This document shows positions 12,142-20,933 of a DNA stretch of 64,000 nucleotides, piece by piece. A model generated the notes under the pieces. The model had not been told where the DNA came from and did not search any database. It saw only the letters and a list, made by a program, of their open reading frames with translations. This DNA is from Sphingomonas sp. PL-96. GTDB taxonomy: Bacteria > Pseudomonadota > Alphaproteobacteria > Sphingomonadales > Sphingomonadaceae. The stretch spans positions 124,001 through 188,000 of the forward strand of contig NZ_JAJFET010000007.1 of the NCBI RefSeq assembly GCF_020707215.1. Direction: 5' to 3'. The stretch's first letter is position 1. The number at the start of each line of letters is the position of its first letter. The position numbers and the translations under genes were made by a program.

Positions 12142-13182
12142 ATGTCCGCCCCCCTGATCCTCGGGCTCGAATCGAGCTGCGACGAGACCGCTGCCGCGCT
12201 GGTTCGCGGCGACCGCACCATTTTGTCACACAAGCTTGCCGGCCAGGAGGCGCATCACGCCCCCTTCGGCGGGGTGGTGCCCGAGATCGCCGCACGCGCT
12301 CACGTCGAGGTGCTGGCGCCACTGGTGGAGGCGGCACTGGCGGACGCGGGCGTGACGCTGAACGAGGTCGATGCGATCGCCGCGACCGCAGGGCCGGGGC
12401 TGATCGGCGGGGTGATGGTCGGGCTGGTGACCGGCAAGGCGCTGGCGCTGTCTGCCGGCAAGCCGCTGGTCGCGGTCAACCATCTCGAAGGCCATGCGTT
12501 GAGCCCGCGGCTGGCCGACCCGGACCTCGCCTTTCCCTATCTGCTGCTGCTGGTGTCGGGCGGCCATTGCCAGTTGCTTTTGGTCGAGGGCGTCGGCGCC
12601 TATCGCCGGCTGGCGACCACCATCGACGACGCGGCGGGCGAGGCGTTCGACAAGACCGCCAAGCTGCTGGGGCTGGGCTTCCCCGGCGGCCCCGCGGTGG
12701 AGCGGGCCGCCATGGACGGGGACTCGCGGGCGGTGCCGCTGCCGCGGCCGCTGGTGGGATCGGGCGAGCCGCATTTCTCGTTCGCGGGGCTGAAGAGCGC
12801 AGTGCTGCGCGCGCGCGACGCCGGCATCCATGCGACGCCGGACATCGCCGCCTCGTTTCAGCAGGCGGTGGTCGACTGCCTGGTCGATCGCACGCGGCGG
12901 GCGCTGGGGCGGATCGCACCGCCGACTGCGCTGGTGGTGGCCGGCGGCGTTGCCGCCAATCGCGCGGTGCGGGGTGCGTTGGAGCAGGTCGCCGCCGAGC
13001 ATGGCCTGCGCTTCGTGGCGCCGCCCTTGTGGCTGTGCACCGACAATGCCGCGATGATCGCCTGGGCCGGCGCCGAGCGCTTCGAGGCTGGGCTTACCGA
13101 TCCGCTCGACGTGCCGGCGCGCGCGCGCTGGCCCCTGGATCCGGAGGGCGAGCGGGTGCGCGGCGCGGGGGTGAAGGCATGA
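12142..13182 (+). CDS. tsaD: tRNA N6-adenosine threonylcarbamoyltransferase TsaD
   Basis: A 346-residue ASKHA-fold enzyme that transfers threonylcarbamoyl to A37 of ANN-decoding tRNAs, with TsaB and TsaE. The start [17 protein letters not shown], the metal-binding motif [10 protein letters not shown] (His114, His118), [12 protein letters not shown] and [20 protein letters not shown] are all typical. Length is normal. Its TGA overlaps the gpsA ATG, a gene pairing seen in many alphaproteobacteria. Confidence 0.97.
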   Translation: MSAPLILGLESSCDETAAALVRGDRTILSHKLAGQEAHHAPFGGVVPEIAARAHVEVLAPLVEAALADAGVTLNEVDAIAATAGPGLIGGVMVGLVTGKALALSAGKPLVAVNHLEGHALSPRLADPDLAFPYLLLLVSGGHCQLLLVEGVGAYRRLATTIDDAAGEAFDKTAKLLGLGFPGGPAVERAAMDGDSRAVPLPRPLVGSGEPHFSFAGLKSAVLRARDAGIHATPDIAASFQQAVVDCLVDRTRRALGRIAPPTALVVAGGVAANRAVRGALEQVAAEHGLRFVAPPLWLCTDNAAMIAWAGAERFEAGLTDPLDVPARARWPLDPEGERVRGAGVKA

Positions 13183-14159
13183 GCGTGCTGGGTGTTCTCG
13201 GCGGGGGTGCCTGGGGCACGGCGCTGGCGCAGGTGCTGGCGAGCGGTGGCCACGACGTGCGGCTATGGGTGCGCGAGGCGGAGGTGGTGGAGGCGATCAA
13301 CGGGACCCACGAGAACCCGCTGTTCCTCCCCGGCCGTCGGTTGTCCGACCGGATCGAGGCGACCGGGGATGTTGCTCGGGTTGCGGAGGCTTCGGCCGTG
13401 CTGGTGGTGACGCCCGCACAGCACATGCGCGCGGTGCTCGCCGACCTGCCGTGCCACGGCCAGCCGCTGATCCTGTGCTCCAAGGGGATCGAGGCGGGCA
13501 GCCTCAAGTTCCTGCATGAGGTGGCGCGCGAGGCCGTTGATGGATCGCCGGTGGCGGTGCTGTCGGGCCCGACCTTTGCGCATGAAGTCGCGGCGGGGCT
13601 GCCGACGGCGGTGACGCTGGCGGCCGAGGATGCCGCACTCGCGCATCGGCTTGCGAGCCTGATCGCCCAGCCGACGCTGCGGCCCTATGTCTCGACCGAC
13701 GTCGTCGGCGCGGAGGTGGGCGGCGCGGTCAAGAACGTGCTGGCGATCGCGTGCGGCGTGGTCGAGGGTGCGGGTCTGGGACAGAATGCGCGGGCGGCGG
13801 TGATCGCGCGCGGCTTTGCCGAAATGACGCGGTTCGGCCTGGCGCGCGGGGCGCGGGCGGAGACGCTGTCCGGCCTGTCGGGCCTCGGCGACCTGGTGCT
13901 GACCTGTTCGTCCACCAGCTCGCGCAACTTCTCGCTGGGCGTCGGGCTGGGGCAGGGGCGGCCGGCGGAGGATCTGCTTGCCGACCGGCGGACGGTGGCG
14001 GAGGGCGCGCATACCGCGCCGGTGCTGGCGCAAGCGGCGGCAGCCGCCGGGGTGGACATGCCGGTCACCGAAGCCGTGTGCCAGCTGCTCGGGGGCGCGG
14101 ACGTCGGCCGCGTGGTCGAGGCGCTGCTGACGCGTCCGCTGCGCGAAGAAGGCTTTTGA
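13179..14159 (+). CDS. gpsA: Glycerol-3-phosphate dehydrogenase [NAD(P)+]
   Basis: A 326-residue GpsA that reduces dihydroxyacetone phosphate to sn-glycerol-3-phosphate for phospholipid synthesis. Visible motifs are the Rossmann loop [42 protein letters not shown], the catalytic-lysine segment [17 protein letters not shown], and [23 protein letters not shown] 13179 overlaps the tsaD stop (ATGA). The VOC protein gene begins four bases after the stop. Confidence 0.97.
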   Translation: MSVLGVLGGGAWGTALAQVLASGGHDVRLWVREAEVVEAINGTHENPLFLPGRRLSDRIEATGDVARVAEASAVLVVTPAQHMRAVLADLPCHGQPLILCSKGIEAGSLKFLHEVAREAVDGSPVAVLSGPTFAHEVAAGLPTAVTLAAEDAALAHRLASLIAQPTLRPYVSTDVVGAEVGGAVKNVLAIACGVVEGAGLGQNARAAVIARGFAEMTRFGLARGARAETLSGLSGLGDLVLTCSSTSSRNFSLGVGLGQGRPAEDLLADRRTVAEGAHTAPVLAQAAAAAGVDMPVTEAVCQLLGGADVGRVVEALLTRPLREEGF

Positions 14160-14163
14160 CGCG

Positions 14164-14586
14164 GTGCCGGAGGTGCCGCCCATCTCCGGCCTGCTCGAAA
14201 CCGCGCTCTATGTCGCCGACATGGCGCGCGCGGCGGACTTCTTTCGCGACGTGCTGGGATTGCGGCCGATGCTCACGGGCGAGCGGCTGACCGCGTTCGA
14301 TGCCGGCCGCTCGGGCGTGCTGCTGCTGTTCCTGGCGGGAGCATCGACGGAGGACATGCCGGGTGCCGGTGGCGTGATCCCGGGCCATGACGGCAGCGGC
14401 CCGGTGCACATGGCGTTCGCGATCCCCGCTGGCAGCGAGGATGCGTGGCGCGCGCATCTGGCGGCGCAGGATGTGGCGCTGCGCAGCGAAGTGGCGTGGC
14501 CGCGCGGCGGGCGCAGCCTCTATTTCGAGGACCCCGACGGGCACGTCCTGGAACTCGCCACGCCGGGTCTCTGGCCCAACTACTGA
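14164..14586 (+). CDS. VOC family (glyoxalase-like) protein
   Basis: A 140-residue vicinal-oxygen-chelate protein with two beta-alpha-beta-beta-beta modules: LLETALYVADMARAADFFRD then VLGL, and VHMAFAIP through SLYFEDPDGHVLELATPGLW. Metal-ligand candidates are the His in VHMAF and the Glu in VLELATPG. The substrate is unknown; VOC members include glyoxalases, dioxygenases and resistance proteins. Translation starts at a GTG four bases after gpsA, so it is likely the third gene of the tsaD-gpsA operon. Confidence 0.88.
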   Translation: MPEVPPISGLLETALYVADMARAADFFRDVLGLRPMLTGERLTAFDAGRSGVLLLFLAGASTEDMPGAGGVIPGHDGSGPVHMAFAIPAGSEDAWRAHLAAQDVALRSEVAWPRGGRSLYFEDPDGHVLELATPGLWPNY

Positions 14587-14616
14587 TCGGCTCCGGCGCC
14601 GTGCCGGAGCCCGGGA

Positions 14617-15288
14617 TCAATCGCTCTTCTTGGAAGCCTGCACGGCGGCTGCCGGATCCACCGACGGGGCGCCCGACGCCGGCGTGGCGGCGTTCTCGAG
14701 GTCCGCGGTCGGCGCACCCTCGGCCACATTGGCCTCCGCCTGGGTGGCCGCCTCCGCGCCTGCGGCAGGCGCGGCCGGCAGCGGCAGGTTCGAACCCTGG
14801 GAGTTGAGATAGGCGACGACGTTGGCACGATCCTGGGCATTGCCAAGGCCGGCAAAGGTCATCTTGGTGCCCGGCGCATATTTGCGCGGCGAGGTCAGCC
14901 ACGCGTCCATCGCGTCAAAGTCCCAGTTGCCCGGCACCGACTTCAGCGCGTCGGAATAGGCGAAGTTGGGCAGGTGGCCGTGCGGCTTGCCGACCACGCC
15001 ATAGAGGTTCGGGCCGATGCCGTTGGCGCCGCCCTGGTTGACCGTGTGGCAGGCGGTGCACTTCTTGAACACTTCGGCGCCCTTGGCCGGATCGGCCGAG
15101 GCGAGCAGCGTCGCAAAGGGAACCGCAGCGGCACCGCCGGCACCTTCGCCTTCGACGCCCTCGATCGGATAGCCCATCTTTTCCGGCCGCCCGCCTTCGA
15201 AAATCATGCCGCTGGCGACAGTCAGGCCCAAGGCAGCGGCCAGACCCGCCAAAGTCCAGCCCGCGATCGTGTTGATCCGATTGTCCAT
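14617..15288 (-). CDS. Membrane-anchored class I cytochrome c
   Basis: A 223-residue c-type cytochrome. An uncleaved N-terminal anchor (TIAGWTLAGLAAALGLTVAS) is followed by a periplasmic domain with one heme site, KKCTACHTVNQGGANGIGPN, and the distal methionine in PGTKMTFAGL. It resembles the CycM/c552 type that carries electrons from the bc1 complex to terminal oxidases. An Ala/Pro-rich, low-complexity tail of about 50 residues extends past the cytochrome domain, which is unusual for CycM. It diverges from pheA. Confidence 0.92.
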   Translation of the reverse strand: MDNRINTIAGWTLAGLAAALGLTVASGMIFEGGRPEKMGYPIEGVEGEGAGGAAAVPFATLLASADPAKGAEVFKKCTACHTVNQGGANGIGPNLYGVVGKPHGHLPNFAYSDALKSVPGNWDFDAMDAWLTSPRKYAPGTKMTFAGLGNAQDRANVVAYLNSQGSNLPLPAAPAAGAEAATQAEANVAEGAPTADLENAATPASGAPSVDPAAAVQASKKSD

Positions 15289-15403
15289 GCCGCTGCCGAT
15301 TTCTCGCTAAACAAGGGATGATTGTTACGGTGTACGTCGGTCTGGCCATGCGTCGCAAGCAGGCCTTGCGTCGTTGACATCGCGCAACTAATCGCCTGCC
15401 CCC

Positions 15404-16294
15404 ATGCAGAGCTATGCCGCACCGGCGCGAACCCTGGTCGCGCGCATGACCGAGGCGGCGCGCGCAGCGCCCGAACGCGCCGTCGCGTTCCAGGGCGCGC
15501 CCGGCGCCAACTCCCATGTCGCCGCCAACCAGGCGGTGCCGGACGGCCTGCCGCTGCCCTGCTTCAGCTTTGCCGACGCGGTGGACGCCGTGCGCAGCGG
15601 GGTTGCCGGATGCGGCGTGATCCCGATCGAGAATTCGCTGCACGGCCGGGTCGCGGACATGCATCACCTGCTGCCCGAATCGGGGCTGGCGATCGTGGGC
15701 GAGCATTTCCTGCCGATCCGCCACACGTTGATGGGCACCGGCACGCTGGAACAGGTGACGGAGGCGACCAGCCACGAGCAGGCGCTGGGCCAGTGCCGCC
15801 GCTGGCTCGCCGAGCGCGGCATCGCGCCGGTCGCCTATGCCGACACGGCCGGTGCGGCAGCGCTGGTGGCCGAGACCCGGGACCCGACGCTGGCGGCGCT
15901 GGCGCCGCCGGGAGCGGCCGAGCTCTATGGGCTGAACGTGCTCGCGAGCGACATTGCGGATGCCGCGCACAACACCACGCGGTTCGTGATCCTGGCGCGC
16001 GAGGCACCGGCCGGCCGGGTCGAAGGACCGGCGATGACGAGCCTGGTGTTCGCGGTGAAGAACGTGCCCGCCGCACTGTTCAAGGCGCTGGGCGGCTTTG
16101 CCACCAACGGCGTCAACATGACCAAGCTGGAAAGCTACCAGCGCGGCGGCAGCTTCACCGCGTCGGAGTTCTTCGCCGACATCGAGGGGCAGCCGGGGGA
16201 TGTGGGCGTCGACCGGGCGCTCGACGAGCTGCGGTACCACAGCAAGTGGGTGCGGCTGCTGGGAAGCTATCCGCGGGCGCGCGAGGGGCGGTAG
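15404..16294 (+). CDS. pheA: Prephenate dehydratase
   Basis: A 296-residue single-function prephenate dehydratase that makes phenylpyruvate for phenylalanine synthesis. The catalytic domain shows AFQGAPGANSHVAANQA, GVIPIENSLHGRVADMH and the key AHNTTRFVIL. A C-terminal ACT domain (TSLVFAVKNVPAALFKALGG, MTKLESYQRGG) would sense phenylalanine; the usual ESRP is ESYQ here. The chorismate mutase needed upstream is encoded separately near 26.8 kb. I used the ATG at 15404. Confidence 0.95.
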   Translation: MQSYAAPARTLVARMTEAARAAPERAVAFQGAPGANSHVAANQAVPDGLPLPCFSFADAVDAVRSGVAGCGVIPIENSLHGRVADMHHLLPESGLAIVGEHFLPIRHTLMGTGTLEQVTEATSHEQALGQCRRWLAERGIAPVAYADTAGAAALVAETRDPTLAALAPPGAAELYGLNVLASDIADAAHNTTRFVILAREAPAGRVEGPAMTSLVFAVKNVPAALFKALGGFATNGVNMTKLESYQRGGSFTASEFFADIEGQPGDVGVDRALDELRYHSKWVRLLGSYPRAREGR

Positions 16295-16312
16295 GCGAGG
16301 GCTCCGTCTACT

Positions 16313-16428
16313 CCCGTTCGTTTCGAGTAGCCGTCGAGGCTGTCGAGACGGCGTATCGAGAAACCGATTGCGGCGGCTCTCTCGATACGGGCTCTCGACA
16401 AGCTCGATCCCTACTCGAGACAAACGGG
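16313..16428. repeat. Intergenic palindromic repeat, family C, copy 2
   Basis: It begins CCCGTTCGTTTCGAGTAGCC and ends with the inverted ACTCGAGACAAACGGGG, with inner inverted segments CGTATCGAGA and TCTCGATACGGG. It matches the copies at 8.2 and 32.8 kb in layout. It lies between the convergent pheA and nudC genes. Confidence 0.8.
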
Positions 16429-16439
16429 GTGGGAGGTCG

Positions 16440-17312
16440 TCAGGGTGCCGAAGAAGTGACCCAGTGCGCCAGCAGGCTGTAGGCGATGGCGTAGTCCGGC
16501 GGCGCATCGAAGCGAACGCCTTCGCTGCGGGCGAGGGCGCCGGCGACCTCGTCGCGGGTGGCCCAGAAGGCATCCTCCAACTCGTTGGTGTCGAGGCTGA
16601 TGGCGTCGTCCAGCGCCTCGGCGACGCAGGCGAGCATCAGCTGGGAGGGGAAGGGCCATGGCTGGCTGGCGACATAGCGCACGGTGCCGACCGGCACGCC
16701 CGCTTCCTCCAGCACTTCGCGGCGCACGGCTTCTTCCAGCGATTCGCCCACCTCGACAAAGCCCGCGAGCGCCGAATAGCGGCCGGGCGCCCAGGAAGCC
16801 TGGCGGCCGAGCAGGACGCGGCCCTGGTGCTCGGCCAGCATGATGACCACCGGGTCGGTGCGCGGGAAATGCTGGGTGGTGCAGTTGGGGCAGCGGCGCG
16901 CCCAGCCGGCGCGGATCGGCTCGGTCGGCGTGCCGCAGTTCGCGCAGAAACGGTGGCGGCGGTGCCAATCGGTGAGGCTGCGCGCGGCCGCATAGGTCGC
17001 GGCATCGGCAGCCGGCATGGCGGCGAGCGCGCCCATCAGATTGGGCGAGCGGGTGACTGGCGAGCCATCTGAGTCGAGGCTGGCGACGAAGCGGGGGAGC
17101 CCGGCGTCATAGCCCAGGAACAGCGGCGTCACGCCGGCAGGCAGCGTGTCGAGCGTATCCCAGACCATGTGCCCGGCGGCGTCCACCTCCGGCTCCAGCG
17201 CGCGCAGGCGCAGCAGCCGGGCGTCCGGGTTGGCGAGGGCGGCGGCCAGCGCTGCGGGATCCTCGCGCTCGCGATCGGCGCGGTCGAGCGTACCGCCGGT
17301 GAAACCGATCAT
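16440..17312 (-). CDS. nudC: NADH/NAD+ pyrophosphatase (NudC type)
   Basis: A 290-residue Nudix hydrolase. A zinc ribbon (FCANCGTPTEPIRAGWARRC followed by PNC) precedes the Nudix box GFVEVGESLEEAVRREVLEE, and the NudC-specific motif SQPWPFPSQLM follows. Family members cut NADH and, in several bacteria, remove NAD caps from RNA 5' ends. Its ATG overlaps the stop of the serine hydrolase gene (ATGA), making it the last gene in the mutY operon. Confidence 0.95.
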   Translation of the reverse strand: MIGFTGGTLDRADREREDPAALAAALANPDARLLRLRALEPEVDAAGHMVWDTLDTLPAGVTPLFLGYDAGLPRFVASLDSDGSPVTRSPNLMGALAAMPAADAATYAAARSLTDWHRRHRFCANCGTPTEPIRAGWARRCPNCTTQHFPRTDPVVIMLAEHQGRVLLGRQASWAPGRYSALAGFVEVGESLEEAVRREVLEEAGVPVGTVRYVASQPWPFPSQLMLACVAEALDDAISLDTNELEDAFWATRDEVAGALARSEGVRFDAPPDYAIAYSLLAHWVTSSAP

Positions 17313-18595
17313 CGTGCGAGATCCGTCATCAGCGCGCGGGTGAGATCGGCGCGCAGCGGCCAGCGATCGGCGGGGAAGTAATTGACCATCACCGTGCCGC
17401 GCAGCTGCCGGCCGGGATCGACAAAGGCGAGCGTACCCGCCGCACCACCCCAGGCGTAGGTGCCCCTGCCCAGGCCGCCGGGCGCATCCTCCAGCGTGAC
17501 CGAGCCGCCGGCGCCAAAGCCCATCTTCGGACCGGCCGTGCCGCCGGTGCTCGCGTCGACTCCGCCGAAGGTAACACCGGCCGGCAGCAGGTTCGACATC
17601 GCGAGCGCAACCGTCTCCGGCTTCATCACCCGCTTGCCGTCGAGCGTGCCGCGGTTCTGGAGCATGTGGAGGAAGCGGTCATAGTCGCGCGCCGACGAGA
17701 CGAGGCCGGCACCGCCATAGGGGAAGCTCGGCGCCTGCAGGAAGATCGAGGTTGCGCCCGGATCGAACGGCACTGCGCGATCGCCGACAAACACATAGTT
17801 GGTGGCGAGCCGCCCGGCCTGGTCGGGGGGCACCTGCCAATAGGTGGAGGTCATGCCGAGCGGGCCGAACATCCGCGTCTGCAGGAAGCGCTCGAACGAC
17901 ATGCCGCTCGCGACTTCGATGACGCGGCCCATCAGGTCGAGGCCGACCGAATAGCTCCACCGGCTGCCGGGATCGGCGATCAGCGGCAGGGTGGCGAGGC
18001 GGTCGGCGAATTCGGCGAGCGATTTCGGTCGCACGCGCAGCATCTCGGCCTCGACCTTGGCGTTGACCGCGGCCGGAACGATGCCGAGCCGCTCATATTC
18101 GTGAAGCAGTGGGCCCTTGGTAACGATGGTATAGCCGAGACCCGCCGTGTGGGTGAGCAGGTGGCGGATGGTGATCGGCCGCGCGGCCGGGCGGCTGGCG
18201 AGGCCGTGCTCGGGATCGGTGAGCACGCGCATCTTGGCGAACTTGGGCAGGAAGTCCGACACCGGCTGGTCGAGCCGCAGCTTGCCGTCTTCCACCAGCA
18301 TCATCGCCGCCATGGCAGTGATCGGCTTGGTCATCGAATAGACGCGCCACAGCGAATCCGGCGTCGCGGGAGCGCCGCCGTCGGACAGCACCCCCTTGGC
18401 CACGAAGCGCGTGTCGCCGGCGCCACCCAGAGCGATGGCGATGCCCGGCGCGCGCCCGGTGGCGACATAGCGTTGGGCGAGCGCCTCGACGCTGGGGAGC
18501 GCGGGCGCCGGGCTTGCGGCGACCTGTGCGCTTGCGATCGGCGGGGCGACGAGTGCCAGCGCCGCAAGTCCCGCCATCCACGCCCGTGCCGTCAT
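17309..18595 (-). CDS. Class C beta-lactamase-related serine hydrolase (secreted)
   Basis: A 428-residue protein with a signal peptide (AWMAGLAALALVAPPIASAQ). It carries the serine beta-lactamase/PBP motifs: S87-M-T-K90 in YSMTKPITAM and a Y-S-V (Tyr215) in RWSYSVGLDLMG; the late KTG-like motif is replaced by the Gly-rich segment around YAWGGAAGT. Such enzymes include esterases and peptidases as well as AmpC; nothing here shows antibiotic resistance. The ATG at 18595 overlaps the mutY stop. Confidence 0.9.
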   Translation of the reverse strand: MTARAWMAGLAALALVAPPIASAQVAASPAPALPSVEALAQRYVATGRAPGIAIALGGAGDTRFVAKGVLSDGGAPATPDSLWRVYSMTKPITAMAAMMLVEDGKLRLDQPVSDFLPKFAKMRVLTDPEHGLASRPAARPITIRHLLTHTAGLGYTIVTKGPLLHEYERLGIVPAAVNAKVEAEMLRVRPKSLAEFADRLATLPLIADPGSRWSYSVGLDLMGRVIEVASGMSFERFLQTRMFGPLGMTSTYWQVPPDQAGRLATNYVFVGDRAVPFDPGATSIFLQAPSFPYGGAGLVSSARDYDRFLHMLQNRGTLDGKRVMKPETVALAMSNLLPAGVTFGGVDASTGGTAGPKMGFGAGGSVTLEDAPGGLGRGTYAWGGAAGTLAFVDPGRQLRGTVMVNYFPADRWPLRADLTRALMTDLAR

Positions 18596-19635
18596 CGCAA
18601 TCCCTCCATCAGCCGCTGCGCGCGGACGAACACCGTCGGCATGCCCGCTTCGTCGAGCGAGTCGATCGGCCACCATTCACCCTCAGGCGGCGAGATGTGG
18701 GCCGGCAGCGTGGCCGCCGCAACCATGCAGCCCAGCCGAAAATGGGTGAAGCCGTGCGTGACGGCACCCATCTGCTGCCAGTCGGCGTCGGCCGGCGCTT
18801 CGGCCAGGCCCGGCGGGGTGTCGGCCCAGGGGCCGGTCGGCAGCGCGCGCATCCCGCCGAGCAGGCCCTTGGCCGGGCGGCGGACCAGCAGCACGCGGCC
18901 GTCGTGTTCCAGCCAGAAGATCGTGCCGTGGCGCTGCGGCTTCTCGCGCTTGGGCGCCTTCAGCGGAAAGGCCTCCGGGTTGCCGGTGGCGAAGCCGTCG
19001 CACTGGCTCCGCAATGGACAGAGCAGGCAGCGCGGCGTGCGTGGCGTGCAGATGCCGGAGCCCAGGTCCATCATCGCCTGGGCGAAGTCGCCGGCGCGCA
19101 GGTCGGGGGTGATCGAATCGGCGGCGCTGCGGATGGCGGGGCGTCCCGCGGGCAGCGGCTGCGACAGGGCGAACAGCCGGGCGACCACCCGCTCCACATT
19201 GGCATCGACCACCACCGCGCGACGGCCGAACGCGATCGCCGCGACCGCAGCGGCGGTATAGGCGCCCAGCCCAGGCAGCGCGCGCAGGCCTTCCTCGGTG
19301 TCGGGCAGGACGCCGCCATGCCCGCGCGCCACGGCGCGGGCGCAGGCGAGCAGGTTGCGGGCACGGGCGTAATAGCCGAGCCCGGCCCAGGCGGCCATCA
19401 GCTCGGCGTCCTCGGCGGCGGCGAGGCTCGCGAAATCAGGCCAGCGCGCGACGAACTTTTCGAAGTACGGACGCACGGTTGCGACCTGGGTCTGCTGGAG
19501 CATCACCTCCGACAGCCAGACGCGATACGGGTCGGGTGCGGGGGCGCCGGGCGGCGCGCGCCATGGCAGGCTGCGCGCATTGGCGTCGTACCAGTCGAGC
19601 AGGGCGGGCGCGATTGCAGAAAGGTTGGCGGGCAC
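18592..19635 (-). CDS. mutY: A/G-specific adenine glycosylase
   Basis: A 347-residue MutY that removes adenine mispaired with 8-oxoguanine. The start LPWRAPPGAPAPDPYRVWLS leads to EVMLQQTQVATV, with the helix-hairpin-helix ALPGLGAYTAAAVAAIAFG and VVDANVERV. The [4Fe-4S] cysteines are C-x6-C-x2-C-x5-C in ICTPRTPRCLLCPLRSQC. A C-terminal Nudix-like domain ends the protein. I chose GTG 19635 because an upstream ATG would run into the divergent DUF721 gene. It heads an operon with a serine hydrolase and nudC. Confidence 0.94.
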   Translation of the reverse strand: MPANLSAIAPALLDWYDANARSLPWRAPPGAPAPDPYRVWLSEVMLQQTQVATVRPYFEKFVARWPDFASLAAAEDAELMAAWAGLGYYARARNLLACARAVARGHGGVLPDTEEGLRALPGLGAYTAAAVAAIAFGRRAVVVDANVERVVARLFALSQPLPAGRPAIRSAADSITPDLRAGDFAQAMMDLGSGICTPRTPRCLLCPLRSQCDGFATGNPEAFPLKAPKREKPQRHGTIFWLEHDGRVLLVRRPAKGLLGGMRALPTGPWADTPPGLAEAPADADWQQMGAVTHGFTHFRLGCMVAAATLPAHISPPEGEWWPIDSLDEAGMPTVFVRAQRLMEGLR

Positions 19636-19663
19636 GCTGCGCCTATGGCATGGGTGGCCTGCG

Positions 19664-20221
19664 ATGACGACGCCCCGCAAAACCTCTTCCGCCAGCAAGG
19701 CCCGACCTCCCAAGGAAGAGCCGAAGCGCCACGGCTATGCGCGTGCTGTCGCCGACCTGCTGCCGGATGTCGGTCGTGCGGCATTCCGCAAGTTCGGCTT
19801 TATCCAGAGCGCGGTGGTGAGCCGCTGGCCCGAGATCGTCGGCGAGCGCTATGCGCGGGTGTCCGCGCCCGAATCGATCCGCTTCCCGCAGGGTCAGCGC
19901 GCCGACGGAGTGCTGACCCTGGTGGTGCATGGCGCGCACGTCACGATGATGCAGCATATCGGCCCGGAGATCATGGAGCGGGTGAACCGCTTCTTCGGCT
20001 ATGCGGCGGTCGGCCGGATCGCGTTCAGGCAGGGCGACGTGCGCCGTCCCCAGCGCGTGGCGCCGCCACCGCCACAGCCGACGCATGTGCCGGCCGAGCT
20101 GGGCGACAGCCTGCGCACCATCGCCGACCCCGAGCTGAAGGCCGTGTTGTCGGCGCTGGCTGCGGGCGTGGCGGCGCCGCCGACGCCACTGGCAATTCCG
20201 GTATTGGGAAAGGTTCGTTGA
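19664..20221 (+). CDS. DUF721 domain-containing protein (DciA-like)
   Basis: A 185-residue protein with the DUF721 core: FIQSAVVSRWPEIVGERYAR, then SAPESIRFPQG, TLVVHGAHVTMMQHIGPEIM and ERVNRFFGY. DUF721 includes DciA, the loader or partner of the DnaB replicative helicase in bacteria without DnaC, so a replication role is plausible. Basic, Lys/Arg-rich N-terminal residues and a Pro-rich segment (APPPPQPTHVP) flank the core. It is divergent from mutY by 28 bases and its stop overlaps the next ATG. Confidence 0.9.
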   Translation: MTTPRKTSSASKARPPKEEPKRHGYARAVADLLPDVGRAAFRKFGFIQSAVVSRWPEIVGERYARVSAPESIRFPQGQRADGVLTLVVHGAHVTMMQHIGPEIMERVNRFFGYAAVGRIAFRQGDVRRPQRVAPPPPQPTHVPAELGDSLRTIADPELKAVLSALAAGVAAPPTPLAIPVLGKVR

Positions 20222-20904
20222 TGCGGTTGGTGGGCGTGCTCGCGGGAGTGGTCGCGGGACTGTTGGCGTTGGGCGCGGCCGATGCGCAGCCAGGGCGCGA
20301 CTGGCGCCAGGTGGCGGTGAAGGCGCCGAGCGGCGGGTTCCAGATCGGCAATCCCAAGGCGAAGGTCACGCTGGTCGAATATGTCAGCTACACCTGCCCG
20401 CACTGCGGCCATTTCGTCGAGGAATCCAAGGCGCCCCTCCACGATGGGCTGGTCCGCAACGGGCAAGTCCGGGTGGAAATCCGCAACTTCGTGCGCGATC
20501 CGCTGGATCTTGCGAGCGCGCTGCTCGCACGCTGCGGCGGTGCTGCGCGGTTTGCGCGTCAGCACGACCTGATCTTCGCCAACCAGGAAGCGCTGCTCGA
20601 CAAGGCGGTGGCGTTCCAGAAGCAGCCGGATGCGTTCAAGGGCGCGACCACCCTGGAGGCACGGTTGCGCCGCATGGCCGCCGGATCGGGCTTGACCGCG
20701 CTGATGACGCGCAACGGCCTGTCCGCGCAGCAGGCGGACCGCTGTCTCGTCGACGCGGCCGCGCGCCAGGAACTGGTCGCCGCGACGGAGAAGGTCCAGG
20801 GCCGCATCCAGGGCACGCCGAGTTTCGAGATCGACGGCAATCTGCTCGCCGCCAGCAGCTGGGCCGAGGTCGAGCCCCCGCTGCGCGAAGCCCTCGCACG
20901 CTGA
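20221..20904 (+). CDS. DsbA-like thioredoxin-fold protein (secreted)
   Basis: A 227-residue periplasmic thiol protein. A signal peptide (LVGVLAGVVAGLLALGAADA) precedes the thioredoxin fold with active site CPHC in YVSYTCPHCGHFVEE. The helical insertion and the cis-Pro segment IQGTPSFEIDG follow, as in DsbA and BdbD-like families. It may make disulfides in envelope proteins. It overlaps the DUF721 gene by one base and is followed 29 bases later by a paralogue with a lipobox. Confidence 0.92.
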   Translation: MRLVGVLAGVVAGLLALGAADAQPGRDWRQVAVKAPSGGFQIGNPKAKVTLVEYVSYTCPHCGHFVEESKAPLHDGLVRNGQVRVEIRNFVRDPLDLASALLARCGGAARFARQHDLIFANQEALLDKAVAFQKQPDAFKGATTLEARLRRMAAGSGLTALMTRNGLSAQQADRCLVDAAARQELVAATEKVQGRIQGTPSFEIDGNLLAASSWAEVEPPLREALAR

Positions 20905-20933
20905 CCCCCATTTCCACTCACGGAGCCATTTCC

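Noticed and set aside
12567-14159. 530-residue frame with gpsA at its end
   Set aside because: The first about 200 residues are out-of-frame tsaD. The GpsA start at 13179 has the usual ATGA overlap.
17309-18595. Antibiotic resistance AmpC beta-lactamase
   Set aside because: Only the general serine-hydrolase motifs are present, the late KTG motif is not clear, and the gene sits in a housekeeping operon with mutY and nudC.
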